Assembly (NCBI GenBank): GCA_020055645.1
Contig: CM034547.1
Location: 66,250,884-66,314,883 of the forward strand
Direction of reading: 5' to 3'
DNA from: Tomocerus qinae
Taxonomy: Eukaryota; Arthropoda; Collembola; Entomobryomorpha; Tomoceridae
Length of the DNA: 64,000 nucleotides
Shown here: one piece after another, positions 13,147 through 25,505 of the stretch
How positions within the stretch are numbered: the first letter of the stretch is position 1
Layout of the letters: the number at the start of each line of letters is the position of its first letter
Translations under genes and position numbers: made by a program
Notes under the pieces: model-generated
Told to the model about the DNA's origin: nothing
Database searches by the model: none
The model's input: the letters and a program-made list of their open reading frames with translations, nothing else

Positions 13147-14571
13147 ATGCTGAAAAAGATATGCACAGGGATTTCCAATATTTGTTCCCTGCAGAACAAT
13201 TTGATCGAAATGGAGCCACAACATCGGAAATGGCGAAGAATACACGGGTTCGAGTTGCCACTTCACCCTCAACAAATTTTTGGTTGGGTTTTCATCGCTT
13301 TTTTCACGGCATTCACGTACACAATGGTGATTCCGAACTTACCGTCGAAGTATTCACTCTACCTGTATATAATTACTACGGGGTTGTACGTAGTTCTGTT
13401 GGGTTTCTACTTGACGGCGACATTATTAGATCCTGGTCATCCGTCAGTTCGAAAAAATCGTGCAAAGAAGCCAGTTCCGGAATTCGACAGGACGAAGCAT
13501 TTGCATGTGATCGAAAACGGTCGTTGTCATCTGTGCAATATAACCGTTCTCCACCAAAGGACAAAACATTGTAGTTTGTGCAACAAATGCGTTGATGGTT
13601 TCGACCATCACTGTCGTTGGCTCAATCAGTGCATCGGGCGTCGCAACTACTTTTTCTTTTTCGGCTCCGTAATTTTCGGTGTTTTAGCCTCCACCTTTAT
13701 TCTTTCGTGTAGTGTTGCAATAATTGTAAGATTGTGGACAACGGAAATGATCGCCACTCCTCTGCCAACGAAAACGACTGAAAATTTTGGAAACACAACG
13801 GTAGATAGTATTTCTACGACCATAATCCCCACAACAATTACCAAAAATCTCTTACCAAATATTAATATTAGTAGTAATAGGACTCCCCACAATATGTATC
13901 TGGGCAATGGCTCTGAAAATTCACAAAATAGTGACAACACAACGACAAACAATGAAGATTCTCCAATTTACCTCAACTCATCTGATGACGACTTTCCTAT
14001 TGATAATTTAACACGTGGAAGTAAAACTGTTGTATTTGCCATTGTCATCGTTTTACTTCTTATCACTATTGGAATGCTTGGTCATTTGTGTATTTTCCAC
14101 GTGTACATTTGCTTCAAGGGGTTAACCACTTATGAATATCTGAAGCCGCCTCAGATTCCTCAGTCATCTGCTTCTGTCGAATCTAGAAATGCGAAAAGCG
14201 GTAATGGTGCCATTGCAAACGGGAAGGAAAATGAAGGTTATCAAACCGATGGAGCCACAACGGATTTGGAAAGAGAGTCCGAGGAGATTTGGACGACGAT
14301 GACAGAAATTGATCTCAATGCCCCGGATAACTTCAACACTACAACTCTACCAAGAAATAATGAAAATCATTTTCATGCTAATAATTTAACTCTGTCAAAG
14401 AATAAGTACAATATATCGGAAAAAATGAAAAATGATAAGAACATTCGTGTCAATGGTGTTCACGACAAAGAGGAGGTACAGGAACAAGATAACAAACGTG
14501 TTAGCAAGATTCCTTGTGCTGCTGCCATGTTCTGGAGAAGTAAACGTAAAATTACACAGGACCCATCCTGA
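13147..14571 (+). CDS. DHHC palmitoyltransferase, ZDHHC1/11-like
   Basis: The coding region is one exon of 474 aa, preceded by a strong acceptor (pyrimidine tract then CAG at 13144-13146). The ATG therefore opens the exon, and a 5'UTR exon must lie upstream. Two TM helices (about 40-62 and 67-90) precede the Cys-rich DHHC domain. The catalytic DHHC is at 153-156, with upstream CHLC and CSLCNKC zinc-binding motifs. TM3 is at about 172-196 and TM4 at about 293-322, followed by the conserved TTYE at 327-330 and a long polar cytosolic tail. The HVIENGRCHLC segment and WLNQCIGRRNY are characteristic of the ZDHHC1/11 branch. Known role: S-acylation of cytosolic Cys on membrane proteins, at the ER/Golgi. 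The TM3-TM4 loop (about 198-292) is long and carries seven N-glycosylation sequons, which fits a lumenal position. An AATAAA at 14612 may end the transcript. Confidence 0.92.
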   Translation: MLKKICTGISNICSLQNNLIEMEPQHRKWRRIHGFELPLHPQQIFGWVFIAFFTAFTYTMVIPNLPSKYSLYLYIITTGLYVVLLGFYLTATLLDPGHPSVRKNRAKKPVPEFDRTKHLHVIENGRCHLCNITVLHQRTKHCSLCNKCVDGFDHHCRWLNQCIGRRNYFFFFGSVIFGVLASTFILSCSVAIIVRLWTTEMIATPLPTKTTENFGNTTVDSISTTIIPTTITKNLLPNINISSNRTPHNMYLGNGSENSQNSDNTTTNNEDSPIYLNSSDDDFPIDNLTRGSKTVVFAIVIVLLLITIGMLGHLCIFHVYICFKGLTTYEYLKPPQIPQSSASVESRNAKSGNGAIANGKENEGYQTDGATTDLERESEEIWTTMTEIDLNAPDNFNTTTLPRNNENHFHANNLTLSKNKYNISEKMKNDKNIRVNGVHDKEEVQEQDNKRVSKIPCAAAMFWRSKRKITQDPS

Positions 14572-14611
14572 GTAGACTTTAAGAGATATTATATAAAATT
14601 TATGTAAATAT

Positions 14612-14617
14612 AATAAA
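14612..14617 (+). promoter_or_regulatory. Candidate polyadenylation signal for the ZDHHC gene
   Basis: AATAAA lies 41 bp after the TGA stop. Further AATAAA hexamers downstream (near 14806, 16450 and 16533) leave room for longer 3'UTR forms. Confidence 0.45.
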
Positions 14618-14679
14618 CTATTATGGAATAATGTGGAATAAGACTTTCTCTGGAATATTACCAGAAGCATATTTACAAT

Positions 14680-17673
14680 GAAGGATATTGTGATTTGTAT
14701 AATATTATATGGTTGATATTATAAATGTATATTTGTATAATACTTACTATAGGTATATTTCTTTAAGTACTAAAACGGAAATTTGACAATTTAGAGTGCA
14801 ATTAATAAATTTAGATGGATAATCTTCTAATACGGTTAATAATTTTTAAGTGTTCTTCTCTATTCGCAATGTAATTCGGAAGTATGAGGACGATTTGATT
14901 TGTAAATATCTATTTAAGGGGAGGTGTAACGATATGGGATTATATTATTATGATTTATTTTCTCTACAAAAATGCAGCATGAAAATGTTGCTCACATTGT
15001 ATCATGCGTCTGCCATCGCCATAATCTTAATCTATTAGGAATGTCATTCACGATTTACACTTATATGACCAAATGGTAATAAAGCAAAGTTAAATGACCT
15101 TGGAAAATAGAAGTATTTTAAATTGCACAACGAAATCTTAAATTATATTCGCAGTAATTGAAACAACTGTATTATCCAAACAGTTTTCACGAATCAAAAT
15201 TTTTTTAATCACAACCAAGGAACACACGTTGCCGAAGGATATCTAAGCGCAAGAAGTATTTTGGCCAACGCCATAAATTAATCGAAGCACTATTACTAAA
15301 GTTGATTTAAGACTTTTAAGGCGTATGTAAATATAAATTGCTACATTGCTTGTTCATGATAATTAATTGCGAGTTATATTATATACTGGTATATTTGCAT
15401 GATTGTTATGTGTTACATTTGTTATGCAGCTTTTAAACAAAAGTACTAAGCATTAAAAATAATAACAGTAAATTGTGTTTCGTAATTCGCAGAAATGACC
15501 CATCGACTCATTATTAGTGTCTATTATAAAATGTTATTAAAAGTACCATATCGTTTAATAACTGATAACGGAGTGAAGTCTTGTAATCACAAAAAGTTTT
15601 AAAATTTTGATTTATGCACACTTTAAGCATGATAATGGTTGGAATCGGTATCAATTTTAAGTGTTACGGTGAACATTATGTTTAGTGTGGGCTAATGGTT
15701 ATATCTTGTTTATTACAACTTGAAACTGTTCATATTCTTTTATGATAAGGATGCACATAAGTACTGAATTTGAAACTTCCGAAGTATCCGAAGGTAAAAT
15801 AACTAAATGTCATCAAAAATCGTTGTTGCCAAAGTTTATAATACACTAGACACTAAACACTCTGCTACACTTCCACAATTTAAATGCTGCATGATACTAG
15901 TACCCCAAATTATCTGTTATAAATGATTAATTACAGCAAACTGCATACCTACTGTGTAGAGTATAGAGTGGAGTTCACATGCATGTTAGTTTTTGGTAAT
16001 TACTCATTGCAATTAATAAGGCGGCTTAGATTCCTGTAATTTACATTGCATTGCATTGCAGAATCAAGTCGAATCTTGTGCATTTGAATGAAATGTGAAT
16101 GATAATAGCACTTTCCTATAACTGAAATTAAACAAGCGTGTGTAGTTATGTAGATAGCAAGAATGTTTTTCTTTTGATGCGCGAATAAAGATAATATTTT
16201 ACTTCTGTTATGTGCTATTGTACAATATAGCGCCAGAAACTCTTAATGGTGTCACCAAAAGTGGCTTATTAGTCAATAACAAGTATTAAAGGAAACGGAT
16301 GTAACCCGCTCTCCTTTTTAAGTTTGGTATTACTGTAGATGTTGACATGTGGCTGTAAATGGTAGAGTTGTACGTGGTAATTAAACATAAGTAGTTGTGT
16401 GTAAGTAACTGTAAATAGTGTATAAATGTATGAGATAATGTTGCATGTAATAAATCCTCGTAATTTTATGTTATCTTTTTAATCGCTACGTACTAAATAG
16501 TATCCATATGTATATTAATTCAAAGATTTTAACTGAATAAACTCATTTCTAGATATAACTACATTGGTGACTTTGTATTAAATGTGATATTGCAGCGTAT
16601 TGGCTCATTTGATGTTCATTCTAATTTTTTTTGACTAGTCTCGCATGGTCATACAATTACATATTTAAAGCTAAAAAGGGATTAGGTCATAATTAGTAAC
16701 CTATTACTAATGAAAAAAATTCATAAAGCTCTTATGATTGACGAACGAGAATTTGGATGTTGAATTATTGAAAAGAAGAATTATTTTGGTAGGTCGAATA
16801 TATTTTATTGTAAGTTGTAATATAATTTCACATTCAGTTATGCATGCAGTTATTGAATTGAGTTTTCTGCTGTTTATAACAGTCATAGTTATTCTAAGGC
16901 AATTATTTATTAATTATTACAGTACCATTAACTATGACTAGCAAGTAAGATATTTATTTTTCTTTTGATACATATTTGAAGATTAACACATTTGACTTAC
17001 GTGCTGGTGGACAAAGGGTTAAGGTGCATTATGAAAATGTAATTTTTTTCTGCATTTAAATACATTTAGGATACTTGTCATAAAAAGTAGGTTGATGAAA
17101 CCGAATTACTCCAGTTATTTTGTAATAAGTAACTACAGTCATAGTTTAATCATTTCCATTCTAAAAACATTCCATGTAGGGAAAATCTCTGAAGAGGTAG
17201 TTTTCTAAATCCTCTAGAAATCGGGCTAAGAATGCTAAAAGAGTAATTCTTACCTGAGGACAATTTAACTCTTTCAGTGCAGCCTTAACATGATTGAGAA
17301 AGTTTTCACTTCTTACACTTTGACTATAGTTACTTATTTTATCTTAAATCTAACATTCGTAAAAGTAAATAGCACATAGTAGTTGTATGTAATGATAACA
17401 AGAGACATTTGTCATATCCCATATACAGGACAGAGTCACAGGCAGCAACAGTTTATAGATTGTGTCAATTAAACAAATAACTTGTAAACATGCAGTTGTA
17501 CATTCATGTAAACCACATTTGATATTACGTGCATCATGCATCCAACCACTCAAGCCAGATAACCAACAAGTTGTAACAAGTTTGTAATTATTGACAATGA
17601 ATGTAGAATTAGAACTATAGTAGAATGTTCTTGATTGCTAAATGATTTCAATATTATTTTTGCACGTGCCCGT
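14680..17673. other. Convergent 3' regions, no coding genes seen
   Basis: AT-rich sequence between the stop of the + strand ZDHHC gene and the stop of the - strand endophilin-B gene. It probably holds the two 3'UTRs and spacer. No known domain or repeat family was recognised. Confidence 0.5.
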
Positions 17674-20600
17674 TTAAATAAGAAGAATACAAGATTTTGG
17701 AACATTTCCCCGGACATTGCCTTTGTGAACAGTGAAATACTCCGAGTCTGCATTTTCTTCAACCATGATCATCTGCAAGAATTGTAAATGTCATTGAGAT
17801 AAATTTTCACAAAATACACCCGGGAAAATCGGAAAATAATTACTTCATTTGCGAATACGCTAATTTCATCAGCATTTTTGGCTACATAGTCGTACATCAC
17901 TTTTGCTTTGAGCTGTATCCCCGATGTGATTCCTTCATCAGCAGAGTCAATGCTAAACGATTGACTCAGGTTCACACTGTGTAGTGGCATCCTATTGAGT
18001 TACAGAATTATACAATTAATTCCCTGGAATTATAAATTAAAAGCATTTAGAGTCATTACTGCTCCAATTCCCGATTCAAATCCAGCATCAGTTGATGACA
18101 TCTTGCATAATAAGTCGTTTGAGCCTGAATCAGAGATTTGAGATTTTCAACGTGTCGATCACGAGCTGCCATAAGAATTTCCAGTTGCACCCGAACTATT
18201 TCTGCTTGCTGAGTAAAGTCATTTTGTGCTGCAAGAACCTCCCTTTCCGCCTACGATTCGCAAACAGACATTTTGTAAATGTATATACAGTTTAATTTTA
18301 ATAAGTCCTTGCTCAGAAATGTGTACCTGCTGAATCATTACTCGGGGATCCGTGCCATCTTTCTGTAATACCATAAACAGAAAAATAAACTTCTGAACCT
18401 ATTCCAGATTTTTGTTACAACAAAAAGTGATTACCGGAGGAGCGGCCGTGCCACTCATTGAACGGGCCTTTCTCAGACGATTTTTCGCAGCATCCAAATC
18501 CAATCTGCAAACATAAAAGAAAATCGTAAAAGAAGGAAACATTTTTTATCCCTGGGATTTACAATACAAACCTTTTGTTTTCCAAAACTTTTCTTTCCCG
18601 AGCAGCATTTTTCACTTCATTTTCTAGGAATTTGTTGAGCGGATCGACGAAAGAAGTAGCAGCCACAGTAATGAACTCTCTCTCCGTTTGCCCCAGCTTG
18701 AGTTCATTAGTTCCCACTTTAATTAGCATACTCCCTAGCACAATCCAAGAAAATCATTTCGTAATCTTATTCTAGTCATTTCTAGTTCTCTGAATAGAAA
18801 ACTAAAGACGATTGAAAATCTCTTCGAAATATAAAGGAATAGACGGGATTGAAGGATTTGTGAAAAAGATAAAAAGAATAAAACCTGCTCACTCACCGTA
18901 AGCAATGCTAGGTCCAAATTCGTTCCCAGCTTCCAGCATTCCTTGTCCTAGTGCTTCCATGTTGCTCATTCGAGCAGGTCGTTTCTTCTCAATTTTCTCC
19001 ATGAGAAAGTCTTCCATTCTGTAACCTGAAACAATTTGAGAATTAGATATTAATAAACTTCCACTGCTTAGCTTAGACGTTTTCTTCGCTCTTTCATAAG
19101 ATGTCATATTTAATCGGGCAAATTGCATTTCACAAGTTCTAAGCTCTTCAACCTAAAAATTAAATTCTACAGCTGTTACCGGAAGCCGAGAACGAAATGA
19201 CAAAACTACAATCAAGTCTAAATGAGTTTAGCGATTCTCTTTTCTTCTCCATCAAATACCATGTTCAATTTTCCTATATGGATCACTACTACTACATAAA
19301 ATGTCCATTGTAAACCATAAATGTCACTGTAATGAAACCGGAATATAATTTTGGCTTTCTTTTGAGCAAATTGTGCGATAAAAGTCACAGTTATTTTCCA
19401 AATACTAAGATTTGTGTGTCTTTTTATGCTTATGCTTACAAGTCATCATTTTCCATAACTGGATTACATTTTCATTTTCTACAATAGCGAGAATGAAAGT
19501 CAAGGAAGGTATAAATAGAAAAACGAGGTTCAACATTGGTGCATATAATTACTACACAGCCGTAGACTTGTAAATTGCATTACATTGCAAGTTGTGATGT
19601 AATGAAATTTCCAATAGAGTAAATACTCACGAAGTGGGAAGGAAAATGATAATCTCGGTAAATAACATTAAGTCTAAGATGTACATCGTAAAAGCCTAAT
19701 TTCCTTTGTGACTTGTCTCTGTCGTTGAATGACTTGAAATGATCTTCCGGTCTGCCTTCATCTTTGTCTCAATTTTCACTAAGTGCACGTTTCAGCCTCC
19801 CAAGAGAGATCGAAATGATGGCATTTCTGTCTTATGTTTCATAAGTTACTTGCTGCTTTCGCCATTCGCTCTGACTCCAATTTGTCATTCTGTTCTTGTT
19901 TGTAAAACCACTCTAGTTCAAACTGTCTTGACGAATACCCAAGCAATATGTATCGAATAAAAGTTGCTTCTCAAGCAGATAATCTATTTAACTCGTTTCT
20001 ACAAAAAAAGTCAATTCTCCACGCGATGAATGCTGTCAGCATATCCAGGAGATTACAACACAACAACCATGTACATGACTTAAGTCGTCAAACTGTCCCT
20101 CAGTATCTCCTAGTTTGAGATAAGAAGATTAAAGACTTACTGCGGATTAAGAATGTCTACACATCGAATAAATTGAACCCTGGAATAATCTACCTACTGA
20201 TACTGTACGATATTTAGTATTTAGCTCGTACTACCATTTAAGAATCTACTTGTACAGAATACATTAAATTTATTTACATTCTAATGTGGCCTAATACATA
20301 GTCTGGGACATCGTTACGCCATTTACCTTGAATAAATCCCGAAAGGTAAAACATCCTTAATTAAATAATCTTAATCATTACAAATCTAGCTTTCTCTATT
20401 TCTATTCCAAGGTGAAAATATTATAAACGTGTAATTTTGTAAGGACGATGTTTTACACGTGGCGGCGCTTTCAGCTCACAATTACAATGCAAAATAATGA
20501 GTAAAAAGAGATAGAAATGTCCGGTTCGTGTCAATCTTTTCTATCTCTGAGAAAATGATCTTATCTTGCGAAAGCGGGTTATGGGGTATTAAGAAGTGCT

Positions 20601-21107
20601 ATGTAGCTGATAATCCAGTGGAGAGGTCACAGAACTCCTAACACTCCATTTCAATAGACAATACCTAAAAGCGTGACGGTGCAACTCTTAGTCAATATTT
20701 ACATTTCATAACAGTCTCAAGTAATACTTTAGGAAGAGAATCGCAAAATCACAATGCTGTGTACTGTGTACACTTCCATAGCGAATTTAAGTAGGTCTTG
20801 TTTACATAAGAGAGATTGCACCTGGATTCGGAGTAAGCACAGACTCTGTGTCTTTCAAAATTCGTTGTGTATAATTTCGCGCAGCATCCGCCTGTTTACA
20901 CAATCCATCCAGCTGAGGATCGATGGCTGTTTTTTCTCCGGCGTATATAACTTCTTCAGTCATCTAAAAAATAATTAAAATTCTCACGTACTCATACAAA
21001 AGATTCCAAATGCAATCATACATGTATCATAAAAGTTTATTTACCTGAACAGCTCTACTGATAAAAGCCCCAGCATCCCCGACCATTTTTCTCACGTTAA
21101 AATCCAT
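17674..21107 (-). CDS. SH3GLB: Endophilin-B (SH3GLB-like), N-BAR and SH3 protein
   Basis: Nine coding exons on the minus strand: 21107-21045, 20963-20822, 19025-18897, 18734-18572, 18504-18435, 18362-18327, 18250-18060, 17991-17820 and 17772-17674. All junctions keep phase and give 354 aa, against about 365 in human SH3GLB1. The N-terminus MDFNVRKMVGDAGAFISRAV matches the membrane-inserting amphipathic helix of endophilin-B. Residues about 22-263 form the N-BAR helices, with hallmarks such as EFGPSIAYG, RLDLDAAKNRLRKA and TTYYARCHQLMLDL. A short linker leads to a C-terminal SH3 domain at about 293-354 (KVMYDYVAKNADEIS to GNVPKSCILL). Known role: membrane curvature in mitochondrial, Golgi and autophagy membranes. 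Most introns are only 47-84 bp; the exception is the 1.8-kb intron 2, and intron 3 is 162 bp. The 12-residue exon 18327-18362 may be alternatively spliced (inference). Confidence 0.93.
19026..20821 (-). other. Large intron 2 of endophilin-B
   Basis: A 1.8-kb AT-rich intron bounded by a GTGCAA donor (minus strand, at 20821) and a TTTCAG acceptor (at 19026). Short ORFs inside show no homology to the BAR domain, and the mRNA reads in phase without them. Confidence 0.7.
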
Positions 21108-22420
21108 TGTTGTGCAATATAACGTAGATATAATTGTAAAATGTAACTATATTTTATTGTCAAAAAAATGTCTTCGATTGGATTGTAGTACTTTCTATAG
21201 TCAGTAGAAGTATTGAAGTTTTAATCAAGTTTTAAGGCAACTGTACACGAAGAGTTAATTTCTTAAGGGTACAGTATTGAGTATTATAATATGTCGAATA
21301 GATCAGGAACAATTGGATGGAAAACAGCTCATGAATCTAAACCATGCAAAAAGTTAATTATTAATTAGATTTTCGTACTTGCATTAAACTGATCACAAAA
21401 TCTACGGAAATTAAACACAAAGCTGTAATGAGTAATGACTAGTACGCGTAAAAAATACAAAGTAGGTTTATGTCAAATATAGCTTTCACCATTGTAAAAT
21501 GAAAACTTTCCCTAGATTAAATATTCTGTGAAATAAAACGTGGTGGTGAAAGAGGAAAGAATTTAAGGTGTTGGTTGATGAAAAGAGAAAATTGCACTAA
21601 GTGTAACTAAAAGATCATTCTGTTTAGAATTCGTAATAAAAGTGTCATAACAAAATTTCAAGTTAGAAGCTACACCTGTGTCATATACTAGAGTGATAAA
21701 CACAAGATAGGGAAAACAATGCGGGTACCTGTCCAAGTATGCACACGATGGATGCGAGTGTATGATGTTTCACCTTGAGAAAAACTTGACGGAGAGTTGC
21801 TTGCAGTTGGAAAATAAAATATTATTCATCAAAGTGGATGTGGTTCGTTTGCAGGGATCACACGTATGTACACTAAACTACAAGGCGAAGCGAAGGAGAG
21901 TTAAGTGAAAGCAAAAATACCCGAAGGATTTCTGTTTCACAGCTACTTAATAGATGGAAATAAATAGAGATGGATTTTGTTGGCAGCGTAATGTAAACAC
22001 ACGACTAATAATCCCAAACTGGAACTGGACTACATGTACTACACTGGAATCGAACTGACTTATTTCCCCAACACTACACGGAAATGTTCTGGTAGTGAGA
22101 AAGGTGGATGTGATGTGGCGTGGGTGGGTGAAAGCAAATTCCTTCTCTTCTCTCTCTTTGACTTTGCAGCTTTCACAAAAGGGGAAACTTTCCTGACTTG
22201 AGTTCCGTCTCTGTCATTCTGCTTTACTACGCCTGGAATGAAACTGGATGGCTGTGGGACTAAACAAACGGATATACATACACATGTAGATTGTGCTTCG
22301 TTTGCAATGTTGGCACTCCACTATGCATGCTTCCTACCTACCTACTACCGCATGACTCCTTGACTCACTTCGCTTGCCAACTTCTTCCCTTCCCTCGATC
22401 AATACTGCCAAGTAGCCTCT
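21108..22420 (-). promoter_or_regulatory. 5' leader and promoter region of endophilin-B
   Basis: Non-coding sequence upstream of the endophilin-B ATG. A minus-strand CAG/GTACCC donor near 21731 suggests a 5'UTR exon further upstream. The interval 21900-22400 is less AT-rich than its surroundings and is a plausible promoter area. I see no specific promoter element. Confidence 0.35.
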
Positions 22421-22932
22421 CTTTATATGCTATAATAGCTACCTAATTTATATTTAAACTATTCACAATAGCCAAAATCATGTACAAATAATTATGTTTT
22501 TACCCATTTAACTTATTTATATCGTCTGTGAGCCAAGACTAAGGCAATTTGAATCACCATGCTTGTCTTCACAATTGAGTTGACATGAAAGAAGCACAAC
22601 AAATGCAAATCAAGGGCAGCACATTGCCCTTAACATTTCAGCTCATTATGTAACATGTAATACAACTGTTGTGACAATATCGCCTAACCGAATCAGTATA
22701 TGGCGGAAACAAGTATGGCTGGTAGTTAAGTAGATCGACTAAAATGATGTAATTGTTTCAAAAAGAACGCTAGGGGTTTGGAGTAAAATTCTTCTTAAAA
22801 ATTTTCCATGCTCCAGTGATTGACGCTTTTCATAAAAAGCACTTGGTAGTCATCAAAGTTGCTGTTTCCCGATACTAGTAGCTCACCTAGCTTAGGCTGA
22901 CCATAATTTCACGAAGAGAAAACGGGACCCAA

Positions 22933-23064
22933 TACAGTACCGTATTTCGAAATCAATTTTGGAGGGGACAATTACGTCATATTATATCGATATGTATTAG
23001 GGATATTAGGAAGCGCGAAAATTTTTGGTTCTTTTCCCAATAATAGTCAAAAATATTCTTAAAA
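22933..23064 (+). repeat. Dispersed repeat family R1, partial copy
   Basis: Starts CAGTACCGTATTT and contains the GGAGGGG, ACGTCAT and GTATTAGG blocks that recur in the same order at 52264-52500. A third, more diverged copy is at 42150-42360. This copy lacks the G/C-rich 3' hairpin end seen in the other two. Confidence 0.65.
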
Positions 23065-23077
23065 TGAACATATATAA

Positions 23078-24110
23078 CTAGTGAACCCAGCTAAGGCGCA
23101 AGCCTTGCACTCAAGAGAAATACGGCTACGGAACATAGTAATTTATAAAACAATTTCGAACAGATCCCGTATAGTTAATTGTGTTAATATTGTAATTACA
23201 AAGTATATTTAAATTAATATACTTTTATTTTCTACAGTGGTTGGAAAAATTTGCTGCACCCCTAACTTCCTCATAAAAAGGAATTTCCTACACCAAAATA
23301 ATAACTGTAGATCGTAGCATCAAATACAGAAAACAGTTGAAAGATACATTTTTGAAAAAAAATCCACAAAGTCATCAAAAAGCTCCTTTTTAAAATCAGA
23401 AAAATAAGAATCCCATAAGTACAGCTTACCAATAAATATTTTTAAAGAATAAATAATGGCTCCCAGTACAGATATTTAATTATACAAAAATGTGTGGCAA
23501 CTGGCACAAAGGAATCAAGAGGGTAGTAAAAAATTAATTTCAACTCTACTAACAATGTTAAATAAGTTTGTCTATATAACAGAACCAATAGACGTTTCCC
23601 ACAGTTCCTGGATAACACACACAGGTATTGGAGTCATTTCAATACGTATTCATGTTAATTTGACCCGTCACCAATTAAATTGTGGGAAACCTATATTGGG
23701 ATTAGAAGTTTTAAAATGCTATTTAATACGCACATTACGATCATTACGAAATTTCAATGTCCCCTTTCGCTAATCATTTCCATTCAATCACCACTCACCA
23801 TTCAGCCTTCTTATGTAAATTTCTATTATTTTGATGTAATAATAATATGAAACGACTTGTTTCGGTGGTTTAGAGGAATTGGGCTTGCGCATTTTGCTTT
23901 TAAGGAACATGCATATATCATGTGTGCAATTGATGGGAGGAGAAGGCAATCAAAAGTGTTACAGTCATCACTGGCGTTAGACACGGGGGAGTGGGTTTTG
24001 CGTTACGTAATATGTGCAGGTTCCCTAAGCTCTCCTACCAGACATAGATAGATATATAGACAGATAGGTAGGTAAATTTATTGCGTTATCTCAGTCTGTG
24101 GTTATATAGG
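23078..24110. repeat. Direct repeat unit A (about 1.0 kb)
   Basis: Starts CTAGTGAACCCAGCTAAG and ends in an AGATAGATA/GACAGATAGG-type microsatellite followed by GGTAAATTTA. It is repeated immediately downstream as unit B. Blocks such as the GGTTGGAAAAATT region, AACTGGCACAAAGGAAT and GGTTTAGAGGAATTGGG recur in the same order. No convincing protein is encoded. Confidence 0.8.
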
Positions 24111-24111
24111 T

Positions 24112-25505
24112 ACTAGTGAACCCAGCTAAGGGGGCAAATATAGCACTCAAGAGAAATTCAGCAGGCCACCCATCACAGTAATAAAAACAATTTCGAAAAC
24201 ATCCCATTAGGTTGTTAACTTTGTAAAAACAAAGTACATTTAAATTAATACACCTTTATTTTCTACAGTGGTTGGAAAAATTAGCTGCAGCCTCAACTTC
24301 CTGATAAAAAGGAATTTCCTACACCAAAATAATAACTGTAGATAGTAGTGTTAGCGGCAATAAGTGAATTCAGGCATTAAGCTTAATGCCTAGGCATTAA
24401 GTGTAATTTTGAAACATTTTAGTTTTTCGTACTTAAAATTTGAAAGAACATTCATATACCATTATTTCGTATTTGTATGTGAATAAGGACAATTTTAGAA
24501 GTCCAAAAAGGTAAAGATGTTTACGGTGTCATGAATAAGGACCGAGTTATAGACCTTCAAACTTTTGCATAAAAACCTCCACAATGTCTTAAGTCTTAAT
24601 CGAACGCTATTCATATGCGGCAATTTAAACTCCTTACAATGTCCTTATTTAGGAAAAAGAATATAATTGGACTAAATAAATGGTCTTCTAAATTTCAAAT
24701 ACTAAAAACTGGAATTCTTCAAAAATTTTGCTTATTGCCTAGGCATTAAGCTTAATGCCTGAATTCACTTATTGCCGCTAACAGTAGCATCAAATATAGG
24801 GAACAATGAAAGACTATTTCCAAAAAAACTCCCACAAAGTTACCGAAACTTTTAAAATCGAAAAAATAAGATTCCCTCTAGGATTTTGGAAAAACGTTCA
24901 AATCCCATGAGTACAACTTACGAATAAATATTTTTAAAGAATAGTTAATTACCCAGAGCTGTTATTTAATTCTACAAAAAGATATCCCAACTGGCACAAA
25001 GGAATTAAGAGGGTAGTAAAAAGTAAACCTATAGCTCTTTTAAAAAATGTTGAATAAGTTTTTCGATATTATAGCAGAACCAATTTGGGTTAGAAGTTTT
25101 GAAATGCAATTTAATACGCACATTACGAAATGTTCCCTTTCGCTAATCATTTCCATTCGATCCCCAGTCACCATTCAACCTTCTTATGTAAACTATTATT
25201 ATTTAGATGTTATAACAATTATATTAAACAACTCATTTCGTTGGTTTAGAGGAATTGGGTTTGCGCATTTTACTTTTTTTGCTTATAAGGAGCCTGCATA
25301 TATTCCGTGTGCAGTTGATGGGAGGAGGGGATACCCAAAAGTGTTGCAGTCAGCACTTGCGTTACACATGTGGGAGGGGGTTTTGCTTTACGTAATATAT
25401 GCAGGTTTCCTAGGTTCTCCCTACCACACGTACATACATATATATATATAAATATATATATATAGACAGGTAAATTTATCAAGTCTGCGATTATATATAG
25501 AGATT
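24112..25505. repeat. Direct repeat unit B, interrupted by a MITE
   Basis: A second, diverged copy of the 23078 unit in the same orientation, ending in an AT/GACAGG microsatellite (25430-25470) and GGTAAATTTA. It is longer because a 435-bp element with TIRs sits inside it. Unit A gives the empty target site. A very diverged third relative may start near 28856. Confidence 0.8.
24349..24783. mobile_element. 435-bp MITE with 52-bp TIRs inserted in repeat unit B
   Basis: The termini are TGTTAGCGGCAATAAG and its complement. The first 52 bases form a nearly perfect TIR containing the palindrome AGGCATTAAGCTTAATGCCT. The flanks carry a 4-bp duplication, GTAG (24345-24348 and 24784-24787). The equivalent place in unit A reads straight through, so the empty site is visible. 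The TGT start with a 4-bp target duplication fits Ginger-like elements, but no transposase is present to settle the class. Confidence 0.85.

Noticed and set aside
13062..13574. Alternative 170-codon ORF overlapping the start of the ZDHHC gene
   Set aside because: It is a different frame of the same exon. The overlapping frame carries the TM helices and DHHC motif, and an acceptor at 13146 cuts through this ORF.
19739..19960. ORF inside the large endophilin-B intron, considered as an extra exon or nested gene
   Set aside because: No BAR-domain similarity, no matching splice phase, and the exons on either side join in phase without it.
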